Positions 1-5,507 are shown, counted from the stretch's first letter. The stretch is 9,743 nt of DNA from Brevibacterium picturae (GCF_030453725.1 NZ_JAKDJU010000115.1:1-9743), one strand, 5' to 3'. Notes: generated by a model not told the origin, from the letters alone. Numbers and translations are program-made.

Positions 1-297
1 GGCGGCGGGCGCGGTCCCGGCGATGGACGCGGTCCAAGCGGCGGTTCCGGCCCCTCGAACAATGGTCAGGACCCCCAGAAGAGAGGCTGCGGCTGCGGCA
101 CCATCATCGCGCTGGTCGTCATCGTCATGCTCCTCGGCAGCATCATGAATGGCTGCACGGACGATTCGGACGGCTCCGGCGGCGGGGGCGGCGGGTTCTT
201 CTTCCTGCCCTTCTTCGGCGGCAGCTCCAGCAGCTCGGGCACGAACTACGGCGATGGCTCGGGATTCCGCGGAGGCGGGCCCGGCACAGGCAAATGA
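1..297 (+). CDS. Gly/Ser-rich single-span membrane protein, 3' end (partial)
   Basis: The first frame is open from the window edge to a TGA at 295-297, giving the last 98 residues of a protein whose start lies outside. The visible part is a Gly/Pro/Ser-rich linker (about residues 1-28), a short cysteine pair (GCGCG), one hydrophobic span (about 34-50), then a low-complexity tail with a poly-Gly run, an aromatic patch (FFFLPFF), a poly-Ser run and a final RGGGPGTGK. The region before a DUF350-speE pair is usually occupied by DUF4247 or DUF4178 membrane proteins, and the Gly-rich basic C-terminus fits my memory of DUF4247 ends. The diagnostic domain is not in the window, so the family is inference from context. 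The reading frame is secure because the next gene follows 65 bases later on the same strand. Confidence 0.7.
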   Translation, partial: GGGRGPGDGRGPSGGSGPSNNGQDPQKRGCGCGTIIALVVIVMLLGSIMNGCTDDSDGSGGGGGGFFFLPFFGGSSSSSGTNYGDGSGFRGGGPGTGK

Positions 298-310
298 CAG
301 CATCCGCGAC

Positions 311-346
311 ACCGACAGCACCGACAGCACCGACAGCACCGACAGC
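311..346 (+). repeat. 9-bp tandem repeat, four exact copies
   Basis: The unit ACCGACAGC occurs four times head to tail at 311-319, 320-328, 329-337 and 338-346, followed by a partial AC. It fills more than half of the 65-base gap between the upstream membrane protein gene and the DUF350 gene and ends a few bases before the ribosome binding site. The unit is a multiple of three and has no stop in any + frame, so it may derive from a coding repeat (Thr-Asp-Ser in one frame) or be a slippage-prone spacer. Confidence 0.9.
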
Positions 347-362
347 ACTCTGAAAGGCAATC

Positions 363-788
363 ATGTTGGCAGACCTCATCCTCGAGATCGGGATCGTCCT
401 CTCCTACGCTGTGAGCGGCCTCGCGCTCATGCTCATCGGCTACTTCGTCGTCGACCTCCTCACCCCCGGAAAGCTCCACGTCATCCTGTGGCAGCAGAAG
501 TCGAAGAATGCCGTGGTCCTCGTGGCCTCCGACCTCCTCGGTGTGGCGATCATCGTCATCGCCGCGATCCGGGCCAGCGCGGATGATTTCCTTTTCGGCA
601 TCATCTCCACACTCGTCTTCGGCATCGTCGGCATCATTCTCATGGCCCTGAGCTTCCTGCTCATCGACGCCTTCACACCCGGCAAGCTCGGCGATATGAT
701 CAAACCCGATGCGTTTCACCCTGAAGTGTGGGTCAATGCCTCCGCTCACGTGGGCATCGCGGGCATCATGGCCGCAGCACTCCTTTGA
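363..788 (+). CDS. DUF350 family four-helix membrane protein
   Basis: The protein has 141 residues and four hydrophobic spans (about 5-29, 48-69, 76-100 and 124-141). It is built from two similar halves, each with an acidic-aromatic-TPGKL motif after a helix pair (DLLTPGKL at 31-38, DAFTPGKL at 102-109). This duplicated pattern and the length match DUF350 (YjfL/PF03994). The start is supported by GAAAGG at 352-357, five bases before the ATG. The stop overlaps the start of the speE-like gene, so the two are probably translationally coupled. DUF350 proteins recur beside polyamine-related enzymes (aminopropyltransferases, glutathionylspermidine-synthase-like ATP-grasp proteins), but no activity is established to my knowledge. 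A role as membrane partner or channel for the neighbouring enzyme is inference. Confidence 0.9.
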   Translation: MLADLILEIGIVLSYAVSGLALMLIGYFVVDLLTPGKLHVILWQQKSKNAVVLVASDLLGVAIIVIAAIRASADDFLFGIISTLVFGIVGIILMALSFLLIDAFTPGKLGDMIKPDAFHPEVWVNASAHVGIAGIMAAALL

Positions 789-2395
789 GCTCTTCGCCTG
801 ACACAGCCGCTCCACGCTCGATCACACTGCCGCTGAAGCCGGGGCCCGCACGGTTCTTCGTGCTCCTGGCCGTCTTCATCTGTGCCAGCTGCGGCATGGT
901 CTACGAACTCGCGCTCGTTGCGCTCGGCTCCTACCTCCTGGGCGACACGATCGTCCAGGCCTCCATCGTGCTCTCGGTGATGGTCTTCGCAATGGGCATC
1001 GGGTCTCTGGCCACGAAGCGCCTGACAAGGTTCGCCGCCGTCGCCTTCGCCCTCATCGAGGCCGCCCTGGGCATCATCGGCGGGCTCTCGGTCATCCTGC
1101 TCTACCTGGCCTTCGCCTTCGCCGATGTCTACACGGTCGCGATGGTCGTCCTCGCCTTCGTCATCGGCGCCCTCATCGGCGCGGAGATCCCTCTGCTCAT
1201 GGAGCTCGTCCAGCGCATCCGCGCGCAGAAGGCTTCGAGCGCCGTCGCCGATCTCTTCGCCGCCGACTATGTCGGAGGGCTGGTCGGAGGACTCGCCTTC
1301 CCCTTCATCCTGCTCCCGGTCTTCGGCCTGCCCCGCGGTGCCCTGGCAGTGGGCATCACGAACACCGTCGTGGGCATCCTCATCGTTCTCTGGCTCTTCC
1401 GCGCCGAGATCGGCACCCGGGCAAAGGTCATCCTGGCAGGACTGCTGGTCGTCATCGTCGGCGGCCTCACCGTGGTCTGGGTCTACACCGACGACATCGA
1501 GATGACCACCCGCCAGCGCCTCTACCGGGACCCGATCGTCTATTCCCAGCGCACGGACTATCAGGAGATCGTGCTCACCGAGTCACAGAAGACCGGGGAC
1601 ACGAGGCTCTATCTCAACGGAGACCTGCAGTTCGCCTCGGCGGACGAATACCGCTATCACGAGTCCCTCGTGCACCCGCTGATGAATGGGCCGAAGAAGA
1701 ACGTCCTCGTCCTCGGCGGCGGGGACGGCCTGGCGGTACGTGAGATCCTGAAGTACCCCGAGGTCGAATCGATCACGCTCGTCGACCTCGACCCGCGTGT
1801 CCTCGAGCTCGCGAAGAACTCTGAGCACTTCACCGACTTCAACGAAGATGCGCTCGACGATCCTCGAGTCACGACCATCGCAGCCGATGCCTTCACCTGG
1901 CTGCGCGAAGCGAAGCACACCGCCTATGACGCGGTCATCGCCGATCTGCCCGACCCTGACGATGTGGCTACCTCGAAGCTCTACAGCATCGAGTTCTACG
2001 GACTGATCAAGCAGGTGATGACTCCCGAGGCCCGCCTCGTCGTCCAGGCAGGTTCCCCGTACTTCGCCCCGGAAGCCTATTGGGGCATCGGGGAGGCCGT
2101 CGCCGAGGCCGGTCTGTCCACCACGCCCTATCACGTCGATGTCCCCAGCTTCGGTGATTGGGGCTACTTCCTCGCCGATGCCTCCGGACACGGCGGGACC
2201 AGCGAACAGGGTCCGGACGTGACAATCCCTCGGGATTCTCCCGAGGGATTGAAATTCGCCACCACCGAGGTGCTCGCCGCCTCCACGACCTTTCCTCCCG
2301 ACCGTAATCGGGCCTCCGTCGGCGAGATCAAGGCCTCGACCCTGCTCCACCCCCGTGTGCTCGATCAGGAGCGCGGAGCCTGGGTCGGCTACTGA
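785..2395 (+). CDS. speE: Membrane-embedded spermidine synthase-like aminopropyltransferase
   Basis: The protein has 536 residues. About seven hydrophobic helices (roughly 22-44, 53-73, 83-108, 114-138, 163-182, 185-205 and 212-234) precede a cytosolic spermidine synthase fold. Visible motifs are the N-terminal strand region (LYLNG 275-279), the DE..YHE substrate segment (287-293), the nucleotide-binding loop GGGDG (311-315), VDLDP (333-337) and DLPDP (387-391), which aligns with the catalytic DSxDP of SpeE. KLY..EFYG (398-406) matches the segment after it. Known SpeE enzymes move an aminopropyl group from decarboxylated S-adenosylmethionine to putrescine. Whether this form uses putrescine or a membrane substrate is unknown. 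I chose the TTG at 785, which overlaps the DUF350 stop as TTGA. An in-frame ATG at 728 would add 19 Arg/His-rich residues and lies deep inside DUF350. The TTG has no clear ribosome binding site, so coupling is likely. The Mycobacterium tuberculosis Rv2600-Rv2601 arrangement is similar as I recall it. Confidence 0.88.
   Translation: MSSSPDTAAPRSITLPLKPGPARFFVLLAVFICASCGMVYELALVALGSYLLGDTIVQASIVLSVMVFAMGIGSLATKRLTRFAAVAFALIEAALGIIGGLSVILLYLAFAFADVYTVAMVVLAFVIGALIGAEIPLLMELVQRIRAQKASSAVADLFAADYVGGLVGGLAFPFILLPVFGLPRGALAVGITNTVVGILIVLWLFRAEIGTRAKVILAGLLVVIVGGLTVVWVYTDDIEMTTRQRLYRDPIVYSQRTDYQEIVLTESQKTGDTRLYLNGDLQFASADEYRYHESLVHPLMNGPKKNVLVLGGGDGLAVREILKYPEVESITLVDLDPRVLELAKNSEHFTDFNEDALDDPRVTTIAADAFTWLREAKHTAYDAVIADLPDPDDVATSKLYSIEFYGLIKQVMTPEARLVVQAGSPYFAPEAYWGIGEAVAEAGLSTTPYHVDVPSFGDWGYFLADASGHGGTSEQGPDVTIPRDSPEGLKFATTEVLAASTTFPPDRNRASVGEIKASTLLHPRVLDQERGAWVGY
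2223..2251. repeat. Perfect 12-bp inverted repeat inside the speE-like gene
   Basis: CAATCCCTCGGG at 2223-2234 is followed by a 5-base loop (2235-2239) and its exact complement at 2240-2251. It lies in codons for about residues 480-489, past the conserved methyltransferase-like core, and would form a strong hairpin in the mRNA. There is no T-tract behind it, so it does not look like a simple intrinsic terminator. Confidence 0.9.
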
Positions 2396-2420
2396 GTTCC
2401 GCAGGACTTCTGCCCCTCAG
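2392..2420. terminator. Weak two-part stem across convergent stop codons
   Basis: CTGAG (2392-2396) pairs with CTCAG (2416-2420), and inside it GCAG (2401-2404) pairs with CTGC (2410-2413). The structure spans the stops of the speE-like gene and the DUF4190-like gene, which face each other 21 bases apart. Being symmetric, it could act on both strands. The stems are short and there is no T-run, so termination is only a possibility. Confidence 0.3.
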
Positions 2421-2800
2421 GCTCCGAGGATTCCGGCCAGTCCGGCGACCCCGGCAAACGTGAGGCCGAGCAGGCCGCCGAGGGCCGCCAGCGAGATGAA
2501 GACGATGCCGAGGATGAAGCCCCACTTGCCCATCTCATTGTCGGCGAAGCCCGCACTCCGTGAGTTCTTGCGCGCCATGTGGCCGGTGATGATGCCGACG
2601 ATGGGCCCGATGACGTTGAAGCCGAGGAACGTCGAGAGCGTCGCGACCAGGGAGATGATTCCCAGGACCTTGCCCGGATCGTCCTCGGCCCGCGCACGGT
2701 ACGACTGCGGCGGCTGCGCTCCGGTGCCATAGTTCCGGTTCGAGTCGTAGTAGCCGGTGTTCGATGTGTATTCAGCGTTGGGTGTGTAGTTCGGGTCCAT
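2417..2800 (-). CDS. DUF4190-like small membrane protein
   Basis: The protein has 127 residues. Its first 40 or so are polar and rich in Tyr, Asn and Gly, without a signal peptide. They are followed by two hydrophobic segments (about 44-72 and 90-126) separated by a basic polar loop. The pattern GIISLV...G.I.GH.AR..S...G...G.WGFILG is that of DUF4190 proteins, where two helices flank a short loop carrying Ala-Arg and Gly residues. No enzymatic motif is present and the function is unknown. The ATG is preceded by AGAGG about seven bases upstream. It is on the same strand as the TIGR03085 gene but separated by 126 bases holding a GC hairpin and a plausible promoter, so I treat it as its own transcript. 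Confidence 0.82.
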   Translation of the reverse strand: MDPNYTPNAEYTSNTGYYDSNRNYGTGAQPPQSYRARAEDDPGKVLGIISLVATLSTFLGFNVIGPIVGIITGHMARKNSRSAGFADNEMGKWGFILGIVFISLAALGGLLGLTFAGVAGLAGILGA

Positions 2801-2836
2801 GATTCTGCCTCTGCTCGTCTCTGTGCTGTTGGTACC

Positions 2837-2842
2837 AGCCTA
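2837..2842 (-). promoter_or_regulatory. Candidate -10 box for the DUF4190-like gene
   Basis: On the minus strand this reads TAGGCT, a good match to the actinobacterial TANNNT -10. It would start a transcript about 30 bases before the ATG at 2800. The hexamer 17 bases upstream (TTTCGC) is a weak -35, so support is modest. Confidence 0.35.
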
Positions 2843-2887
2843 GAAACCCTGCGCGGCAGGCGAAATGATATAAACCGTTCACCTGTT

Positions 2888-2903
2888 CGGGGGTTTTCCC
2901 CCG
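2888..2903 (-). terminator. GC hairpin after the sirtuin-TIGR03085 operon
   Basis: Six GC pairs (CGGGGG with CCCCCG) close a four-base loop, which reads AAAA on the minus strand. It starts 23 bases past the stop of the TIGR03085 gene. No U-tract follows, as is common for actinobacterial terminator-like hairpins. It is also upstream of the DUF4190-like promoter, a fitting place to end the operon. Confidence 0.55.
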
Positions 2904-2926
2904 CATCGCCGTGCGCCGCAGTCGTC

Positions 2927-3514
2927 TCACTTCACGTCGACGAGGGCATGCTTCTCACGGCCCATGAGGTAGAGGAGGAGCTCCACAGGTTCACCGGTGA
3001 TGGTGGCTGTGCTGCCACTGCCCTGTCCACCCGCACCGCGTTGGCCGAAGCCGGGGCTGTTGATCTCCACACGCCCCTCGGCCTTGGCAGCGAAGGGCAG
3101 GAGCGCGGTTCGGCACGCTGCCCACACCGCACGGTTCTCGGCCTGGGACAGGCGGCGCGGGATCCACTCGATCTCCGCGCGTCGGATGTCTTCGTGGTGG
3201 ACGAGATATTCGGCGGTATTCATCACCGATTCGACGCCGGGCCACCCACCCGGGGTCCACCTCGGCGGGGATGCCACCAGACCCAGCAGACGCGGATACG
3301 GCATCGAGGCATACGCCTGCTCCTGATCCGCGCGCTTGCCCTCGAACCTCGGCACGAAGATGCCGAGGGCGGCAACCGGGTGACGTTCGCGGATGACGAG
3401 GTGCGTGGCCAGGTCACGTGTAGTCCAGCCCTCACACAGAGTCGGGGCATCCTCACCGGCCCTGCGTGCTGCATCGACGAGGCGGAGGCGTTCGGTTCGT
3501 GCAAAGCTGCTCAT
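2927..3514 (-). CDS. TIGR03085 family DinB/maleylpyruvate isomerase-like metal protein
   Basis: The protein has 195 residues. The N-terminus carries the family hallmark C-E-GW-(T/S)-x-RDLA-x-HL (about 27-39), with His38 as a likely metal ligand. The AEYLVHHED segment (101-109) supplies further histidines, and a GREKHALVDV segment ends the protein (185-194). This is the layout of the actinobacterial TIGR03085 group in the DinB / mycothiol-dependent maleylpyruvate isomerase N-terminal superfamily. These are four-helix bundles that bind a divalent metal, and many act on or with mycothiol. The substrate of this group is not known to me. Its ATG overlaps the sirtuin TGA as ATGA (3511-3514), so it is translated by coupling from the sirtuin gene. 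Family assignment is solid, function is open. Confidence 0.85.
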   Translation of the reverse strand: MSSFARTERLRLVDAARRAGEDAPTLCEGWTTRDLATHLVIRERHPVAALGIFVPRFEGKRADQEQAYASMPYPRLLGLVASPPRWTPGGWPGVESVMNTAEYLVHHEDIRRAEIEWIPRRLSQAENRAVWAACRTALLPFAAKAEGRVEINSPGFGQRGAGGQGSGSTATITGEPVELLLYLMGREKHALVDVK

Positions 3515-4434
3515 TCTCGAAGCCTTTCATCCTCGCCTTGGATTCGCCTGAATGCCCAATCGTGCACGAAATCGGCGACGCGGGAGATCGAACGATAATC
3601 GGCGAGCTCGTCGCCTCTGGTGGGCCCGTCGGTGACGATGACGACGGGCTTCGACGCCTTCGCGGCCGCCCGGACGAATCGCAGCCCGGACAGGACCGCG
3701 AGTGAGGATCCGAGCACCACGATGCCGGCAGCCTCATCGCATACCCGATTGGCCTCCTGCAACCGGCTTGGGGGCACGGAATCACCGAAGTAGACGACGT
3801 CGGGTTTGAGCATTCCGTCGCAGCGGGGGCAGTCGAGGACGGTGAAGTCACTCGTCTCCTCCAAGTCGACGTCCCCGTCGGGTGCCGTCTCGACATCGAT
3901 CGGATCGATTCCCACGAGCTCCGCGAAGTCCGGGTTGAGTTCGCTCAGCTGCCTCTGGACCCAGTCCCGGTCGAACATGTGTCCCTGATCGAGGCAGATG
4001 ACGCGATCAAGGCTGCCGTGCAGGTCGATGACCGGACTGTCACTGTCCTTCTCCCGTGCCGCGGCCTGGTGGAGACCGTCGACGTTCTGCGTGACGATTC
4101 CGGCGACCGGCAGCCGCGCGAGCCCCAGGTGTGCTGCATTCGGTCGGGCCGAGCGCATACGCGGCCAGCCCATCCACGAACGCGCCCAGTAGCGGGCACG
4201 CTGATCGGGGTGGGACAGGAAGGTCTGGAGGGTCATCGGCTGCCGGGGCACGGCGTCGGGCCCTCGATAGTCGGGAACACCCGAGTCGGTACTCATCCCG
4301 GCCCCCGTCAGAACCGCCCAGCCGGTCGTGTCGATTCCACCTGTGGTTCCGGTGAGCACGTCGATGATCTCCTCATCGGTATGGCTGGCCGCAGGCCGTG
4401 TCCGCCCGCGAAGCGGATCAAAGATGACTGCCAC
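3511..4434 (-). CDS. Class II Sir2-family NAD-dependent protein deacylase (sirtuin)
   Basis: The protein has 307 residues with the full NAD-binding set: GAG-STDSG-PDYRG (44-58), TQNVDGLH (115-122), catalytic His139 in LHG, and GSS (242-244). KPDVVYFGD (210-218) and TRGD (272-275) are typical of SIRT4-like bacterial class II enzymes. Sirtuins remove acyl groups from lysines using NAD in the cytosol. The structural zinc site is altered: Cys147, Cys202 and Cys205 are present, but the fourth position is Gln150 (CLDQGH), with His152 just after. The start is a GTG at 4434 with a strong GGAGG-type ribosome binding site about five bases upstream. An ATG pair at 4503 would overlap the divergent flavodoxin-like gene and adds 23 residues not expected in the family. 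The gene overlaps TIGR03085 by four bases. Confidence 0.9.
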   Translation of the reverse strand: MAVIFDPLRGRTRPAASHTDEEIIDVLTGTTGGIDTTGWAVLTGAGMSTDSGVPDYRGPDAVPRQPMTLQTFLSHPDQRARYWARSWMGWPRMRSARPNAAHLGLARLPVAGIVTQNVDGLHQAAAREKDSDSPVIDLHGSLDRVICLDQGHMFDRDWVQRQLSELNPDFAELVGIDPIDVETAPDGDVDLEETSDFTVLDCPRCDGMLKPDVVYFGDSVPPSRLQEANRVCDEAAGIVVLGSSLAVLSGLRFVRAAAKASKPVVIVTDGPTRGDELADYRSISRVADFVHDWAFRRIQGEDERLRE

Positions 4435-4438
4435 GATT

Positions 4439-4446
4439 CCTCCCTC
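4439..4446 (-). promoter_or_regulatory. Ribosome binding site deciding the sirtuin GTG start
   Basis: The minus strand reads GAGGGAGG four to five bases before GTG 4434, the strongest Shine-Dalgarno match in this divergent region. It settles the start against the upstream ATG codons at 4503 and 4500, which have nothing comparable. Confidence 0.75.
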
Positions 4447-4464
4447 GTCGAACTGCTGCAGAGT

Positions 4465-4470
4465 TAGTCT
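4465..4470 (+). promoter_or_regulatory. -10 box TAGTCT for a leaderless flavodoxin-like mRNA
   Basis: TAGTCT ends exactly six bases before the ATG at 4477, which puts the expected transcription start on the A of the start codon. There is no Shine-Dalgarno sequence in front of this ATG. This is the standard architecture of actinobacterial leaderless transcripts. A -35 is not obvious. Confidence 0.6.
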
Positions 4471-4476
4471 TGTCCC

Positions 4477-4929
4477 ATGGTCAGCATATTGCTCGTTCAT
4501 CATTCTCCGTCACAGGCAACGTCTGAAATCGCCGAGGCGGCTCTGGCCGGTCTGCGCATGCCGGAGTTGGGTGACGTCGACGTCACCGTCCGCCCGGCGC
4601 TGGAGGCGACGGCCGCCGACGTGCTCGCCGCCGATGGCTTCGTCCTCGGCACGACCGCGAACTTCGGCTACATCTCCGGCGCCCTCAAACACTTCTTCGA
4701 CACCACGTACGACGAGGTCAGGGAGCCGACTGCGGGCCGACCGTTCTCCTATTGGATCCATGGCGGCTACGACACGACCGGCGCGGAGACGGCGATGAAG
4801 CAGATCACCACGGGCCTTGGTTGGAAGCTCGCCTTCGACCCTCTGATCGTCACCGGCGAGGTCGCCGACGACCACCTCGCCAGCGCCACGGAACTCGCCG
4901 CCACCGTCGCTGCCACGGCTGCCCCCTGA
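4477..4929 (+). CDS. Flavodoxin-like / NADPH-dependent FMN reductase family protein
   Basis: The protein has 150 residues, a typical single flavodoxin domain. A first beta strand (VSILLVHHS) leads into the phosphate-binding loop (HSPSQATSEIA, about 9-19). GTTANFGYISGALKHFFD (58-75) is the FMN isoalloxazine loop seen in WrbA-like and flavodoxin-family proteins (G-T-x-x-x-x-G-x-x-S-x-x-L-K-x-F-x-D), and HGGYD (95-99) is the third flavin-contacting loop. It should bind FMN in the cytosol and serve in electron transfer or quinone/FMN reduction, but the partner is unknown. It lies divergent to the sirtuin with only 42 bases between the starts, so the promoters overlap. There is no ribosome binding site, and a -10 box at the leaderless distance supports the ATG. 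Confidence 0.85.
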   Translation: MVSILLVHHSPSQATSEIAEAALAGLRMPELGDVDVTVRPALEATAADVLAADGFVLGTTANFGYISGALKHFFDTTYDEVREPTAGRPFSYWIHGGYDTTGAETAMKQITTGLGWKLAFDPLIVTGEVADDHLASATELAATVAATAAP

Positions 4930-4995
4930 GCCCCACGCACTGCCGGCTGTCTCCGACGCTCGTTCGACTCTTTCCGAAAAAACCTTTGCCAAACA

Positions 4996-5014
4996 ACTTT
5001 CCACTTTGGAAACT
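4996..5014. promoter_or_regulatory. Operator-like inverted repeat 1 (ACTTTCC..GGAAACT)
   Basis: ACTTTCC (4996-5002), five bases, then GGAAACT (5008-5014) form 7-bp arms with a single mismatch. It overlaps the proposed -35 at 4998-5003. The half-site ACTTTC is shared with the second inverted repeat 19 bases downstream, pointing to one DNA-binding protein. The winged-helix regulator encoded at 5551 is the natural candidate. Confidence 0.55.
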
Positions 5015-5026
5015 ACTTGCTATTAT
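4998..5026 (+). promoter_or_regulatory. Promoter of the membrane protein/regulator operon
   Basis: TTTCCA (4998-5003, four of six to TTGACA) is 17 bases from TATTAT (5021-5026, five of six to TATAAT), in the only clearly AT-rich stretch of the window. The transcript would start near 5033, inside inverted repeat 2, and meets an AAGGAG ribosome binding site at 5077-5082, five bases before the ATG at 5088. TTGGAA (5007-5012) is an alternative -35. Confidence 0.6.
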
Positions 5027-5032
5027 GTAATT

Positions 5033-5048
5033 ACTTTCATTCGAAAGT
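5033..5048. promoter_or_regulatory. Operator-like inverted repeat 2 (ACTTTC-ATTC-GAAAGT)
   Basis: Perfect 6-bp arms ACTTTC (5033-5038) and GAAAGT (5043-5048) are separated by four bases and cover the predicted transcription start. A repressor bound here and at the first repeat would bracket the promoter. Confidence 0.6.
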
Positions 5049-5087
5049 GAACCGTGCAGCGGTGAGGAATTCAACGAAGGAGTTGTC

Positions 5088-5507
5088 ATGAGCACGCCCA
5101 CCCCGCAGCAGGCCGAGGACCTTCTCTCGCAGGTCGAAGCGAAGCAGACCCAGGCACGGTCCGGCGATGCCTGGCCACTGGTCACGATGCTCTTCGTCTA
5201 CAGTGCGGCCCTCTCCGTCGGGATCGTCGCCATCGGCGTCATCGAGGACAACACGACGCAGCTGATTCTCCTCGGCGCAGGTCTCGCCTGGTTGGTCCCA
5301 GCCCTGCTCGTCTACCTCGTCAAGGCTCTGAGCTGGAGCCGTCGCTCGACCCTCGTGCTCTGCATCTGGCTGCCGCTGACCTTCGTCGCCCTCTTCACAG
5401 CGATCGTCGTCGATTGGTTCGCCCCCTCTTCCTGGGTACCGTTCGCCGCGGCCGGTTTCATCTGGGTCGTCTCGCCCATCATGGCCTTCATCGGTCTGCG
5501 CCGCTGA
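5088..5507 (+). CDS. Four-helix membrane protein paired with a winged-helix regulator
   Basis: The protein has 139 residues. A polar N-terminus of about 28 residues, rich in Gln and Glu and probably helical, is followed by four hydrophobic spans (about 29-51, 57-78, 87-108 and 113-136) and a short basic end (GLRR). There is no catalytic motif, and I do not recognise a named family. The start is secured by AAGGAG five bases upstream. The next gene, 43 bases downstream on the same strand, encodes a small winged-helix DNA-binding protein. Pairs of such regulators with small integral membrane proteins are common in Actinobacteria. The control region in front carries two related inverted repeats, so expression is probably repressed by its neighbour until an unknown signal appears. 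The role of the membrane protein is open. Confidence 0.8.
   Translation: MSTPTPQQAEDLLSQVEAKQTQARSGDAWPLVTMLFVYSAALSVGIVAIGVIEDNTTQLILLGAGLAWLVPALLVYLVKALSWSRRSTLVLCIWLPLTFVALFTAIVVDWFAPSSWVPFAAAGFIWVVSPIMAFIGLRR

Noticed and set aside
311..346. Short tandem repeat as a CRISPR array or iteron origin
   Set aside because: Units are 9 bp with no spacers, only four copies, and no Cas or replication genes nearby.
728..784. ATG at 728 as start of the speE-like gene
   Set aside because: It lies 60 bases inside DUF350 and would add an Arg/His-rich stretch unlike the family. TTG 785 overlapping the DUF350 stop gives the expected length.
1583..2350. 255-codon open frame antisense to the speE-like gene
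   Set aside because: Gly/Arg/Asp-rich composition, no domain and no promoter or ribosome binding site context. Shadow of a well-supported gene.
2579..3598. 339-codon + strand frame across the DUF4190-like and TIGR03085 genes
   Set aside because: It crosses an intergenic terminator hairpin and two confident minus-strand genes and has no coherent protein features.
3868..3895. Second TGTCGA-N18-CGTC match on the minus strand
   Set aside because: It is inside the sirtuin coding sequence with nothing starting downstream. It shows such short GC-rich boxes arise by chance here.
4435..4503. Longer sirtuin from the ATG at 4503
   Set aside because: It overlaps the divergent flavodoxin-like gene and lacks a ribosome binding site, while GTG 4434 has a strong one.
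4971..4990. TTTCCGAAAA near a run of A as a third operator or terminator
   Set aside because: The symmetry is short and does not match the ACTTTC half-site. No stem precedes the A-run as needed for a terminator.
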